DNA of 64,000 nt. Source: an uncultured Actinomycetes bacterium. GTDB lineage: Bacteria; Actinomycetota; Actinomycetes; Nanopelagicales; Nanopelagicaceae. The notes under the pieces were generated by a model. It saw nothing but the letters and a program-made list of their open reading frames with translations, had not been told where the DNA came from and did no database searches. Of the stretch, positions 62,633 to 64,000 are shown piece after piece. Location: contig CAINLV010000029.1 of the NCBI GenBank assembly GCA_903850565.1, forward strand, positions 1-64,000, in the 5' to 3' direction. Numbering within the stretch: position 1 is the stretch's first letter; each line of letters opens with the position of its first letter. The position numbers were made by a program, and so were the translations under genes.

Positions 62633-62788
62633 TTATTTTGCCTCGCGCTTCATGTAAGCAACCAACTGCTCGCCAGTTCCAGGAGCGGGAACGACCTGAA
62701 CCAGCTCCCAACCCTCCGAGCCCCAAGTATCGAGGATTTGCTTGGTTGCGTGTGAAAGCAAGGGCACCGTTACATATTCAAACTTCAT
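62633..62788 (-). CDS. DUF4177-like small protein
   Basis: A 51-residue protein: MKFEYVTVPLLSHATKQILD, WGSEGWELVQVVP and LVAYMKREAK. The EYVTVPL start and WGxxGWELVxVV motif fit DUF4177, small proteins of unknown function. GAAGGAGAAATA lies just upstream of the ATG, and the gene abuts ridA, an arrangement common in Actinobacteria. Confidence 0.88.
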   Translation of the reverse strand: MKFEYVTVPLLSHATKQILDTWGSEGWELVQVVPAPGTGEQLVAYMKREAK

Positions 62789-62811
62789 TATTTCTCCTTC
62801 TCGCGATTTCA

Positions 62812-63264
62812 TTAACCAGCAAGTGCTGCTTTAACCAAAGTTGAAACTAATCCGCCATCTGCTTTGCCAGCGATTTGAGGGGAAACTATTTTCATAACCA
62901 GTCCCATGCCTGCCGGTCCAGTGGCGCCAGACTGGGCAATAGCTGCGGCGATGATTTCTTGGATTTGCACCTCGGATAACTGCTCCGGCAGGTACAGGGC
63001 GATGACTTCACCTTCGGCTCGCTCTTGAGCAGCACGGTCGGGGCGGTTGGCCGCAGTAAAAGCCTCCGCTGACTCGCGACGCTTCTTTGCTTCCCGGGAG
63101 AGAACGGTGATGATCTCGGCCTCGGTCAAGGTGCGAGCACTCTTTCCAGAGACTTCCTCGTTGGTAATTGCGGTGAGAACCATTCGGATTGTGCCTGAAT
63201 TGACCTCACTTCGGGAGCGAATCGCTTCAGTCAGATCCGCCTGGAGTCGTTCTTTTAGTCCCAT
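62812..63264 (-). CDS. GatB/YqeY-domain protein
   Basis: The 150-residue YqeY-type protein has LKERLQADLTEAIRSRSEVNSGTIRMVLTAI, AEIITVLSREAKKRRESAEAF, EVIALYLPEQLSE and GLVMKIVSPQIAGKADGGLVSTLVKAAL. YqeY shares the tRNA-binding domain of GatB but its role is not settled. It is divergent from the metallophosphoesterase with 14 bp between starts. Confidence 0.92.
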   Translation of the reverse strand: MGLKERLQADLTEAIRSRSEVNSGTIRMVLTAITNEEVSGKSARTLTEAEIITVLSREAKKRRESAEAFTAANRPDRAAQERAEGEVIALYLPEQLSEVQIQEIIAAAIAQSGATGPAGMGLVMKIVSPQIAGKADGGLVSTLVKAALAG

Positions 63265-63278
63265 AGGGGTATCTTCTC

Positions 63279-64000
63279 ATGTCTATGGCTTATCAGGTGC
63301 GAAGAGAATCGGTCCCCATCTTGTCCTTGGGCGCCCGAGACATTCGCGTGCTTCATATATCCGACCTTCACCTGACACCCTCCAGCCATTCTGAAATTGG
63401 CGATATAAAAAGTTTGAAAGACCTAAATCCCGACCTGGTGATTGTCACTGGTGATTTCCTGGCTCACATGAAGGCAGTACCTGTTGTCCTGGATGCGCTT
63501 TCCAATTTACTTTCATTGCCTGGGGTATTTGTTTTCGGGTCTAACGATTATTACGCACCGAAATTTAAAAACCCACTGGCCTACCTCAGAAGCGATCATG
63601 GGGGGAGAAAGTTGGGCCGAGAACTACCTTGGCAAGAACTAGATGCAGGGCTTCAATCCAAAGGATGGGTTAACGTCAATCATCAGCGCGCTTTGTTGAA
63701 AATTAACGGAAGTAACCTTGAATTTCGTGGCACCGACGACGCCCATTTGAATTTGGATAAATATGGCGAAGTTGCAGGTGAGCCCAGTCCGCAGGCCGAT
63801 GTTGCAATCGGAGTCACGCATGCTCCATATTTGCGAATTCTGGAATCTATGTCGGAAGATCAACTGGATATGATTTTTGCCGGTCATACACATGGTGGTC
63901 AAGTGCGACTCCCTTGGCCTGGCGGAAGTAAAGCTCTAACGACCAATTGTGATTTACCAACCTGGCGCGCCCGTGGTTTAACAAAAGTGCAAGACGAACC
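63279..64000 (+). CDS. Calcineurin-like metallophosphoesterase (3' end outside window)
   Basis: About 240 residues are visible before the window ends. The metallophosphoesterase motifs are in order: LHISDLHLTP (DxH), VIVTGDF (GD), VFGSNDYY (GN-type), GVTHAPY and FAGHTHGGQVRLPW (GHTH). This matches YkuE-like, membrane-associated phosphoesterases next to yqeY in Actinobacteria. Two ATGs compete (63279 and 63285); the TATCTT at 63270-63275 suggests a very short or absent leader. No stop is seen. Confidence 0.88.
   Translation, partial: MSMAYQVRRESVPILSLGARDIRVLHISDLHLTPSSHSEIGDIKSLKDLNPDLVIVTGDFLAHMKAVPVVLDALSNLLSLPGVFVFGSNDYYAPKFKNPLAYLRSDHGGRKLGRELPWQELDAGLQSKGWVNVNHQRALLKINGSNLEFRGTDDAHLNLDKYGEVAGEPSPQADVAIGVTHAPYLRILESMSEDQLDMIFAGHTHGGQVRLPWPGGSKALTTNCDLPTWRARGLTKVQDE

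Overview
Organism. The window reads as a streamlined, mid-GC actinobacterium. It carries a BldC-type regulator, DUF3073 and DUF5302 proteins, a GlxR-type CRP regulator next to nth, a sterol-carrier-like protein inside the purine operon, and many genes whose -10 box lies exactly 6 nt before the start codon (leaderless promoters). The combination resembles freshwater planktonic Actinobacteria of the acI/Nanopelagicales type. That placement is inference from gene content, not from a marker-gene comparison. Layout, 1-15.4 kb. A secreted Pro-Thr-linker protein with a LacI-type operator runs off the left edge. Next come an operon of FAD-linked 2-hydroxyacid oxidase, acetoacetate-decarboxylase-like enzyme, SDR and MFS exporter; a GT8 glycosyltransferase; an SDR plus aldose mutarotase; an SMP-30 lactonase; and a ribose-type ABC importer split over two divergent units (permease and lactonase leftward; binding protein, ATPase, second permease and SDR rightward). 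Layout, 15.4-18.5 kb. Housekeeping genes: UDP-galactopyranose mutase, tRNA-Lys, Sua5 and a SIMPL-domain protein. Layout, 18.5-37.2 kb. A second catabolic block holds an SDR, a CUT1 sugar importer without its own ATPase, an UlaG-like lactonase, a leftward operon of enolase-superfamily dehydratase, FGGY kinase and a degenerate YrdC protein, an Ldh_2 dehydrogenase, a leftward operon of D-2-hydroxyacid dehydrogenase, stand-alone lipoyl protein, E1 alpha/beta, SDR and GntR regulator, and a rightward operon of FAH-family hydrolase, SDR, KDPG-type aldolase, L-lactate-dehydrogenase-like enzyme and ABM protein. A YitT/YczE membrane protein closes it. The block ends at a tRNA-Glu/Asp/Phe cluster (37.3-37.7 kb). 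Layout, 37.7-64 kb. Core genome: DUF3352 protein, AGE-family isomerase, MetY, DUF5302, BldC, DUF3073, a complete late purine operon (purA-purD-purB-purC-purS-purQ-purL-SCP-purF-purM), fba, acsA, CvpA, TlpA-like, nth, crp/glxR, an O-acyltransferase, RidA, DUF4177, GatB/YqeY and a metallophosphoesterase cut by the right edge. How it works together. The 1-37 kb genes fit uptake and oxidative, largely non-phosphorylating breakdown of an aldose or sugar acid: mutarotation, dehydrogenation, lactone opening, dehydration to a 2-keto-3-deoxy acid, then either aldol cleavage or oxidation to a diketo acid and FAH-type hydrolysis to pyruvate plus a 2-hydroxy acid, which the lactate-type oxidases would return to 2-oxo acids for the E1/lipoyl proteins. 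The substrate cannot be fixed from sequence; a deoxysugar acid route of the L-rhamnonate/L-fuconate kind is the closest known template. Eight operator-like palindromes (TGTAAACA or TGTTAACA/TGTATACA type) sit in front of these units, including gntR itself, suggesting one regulon.
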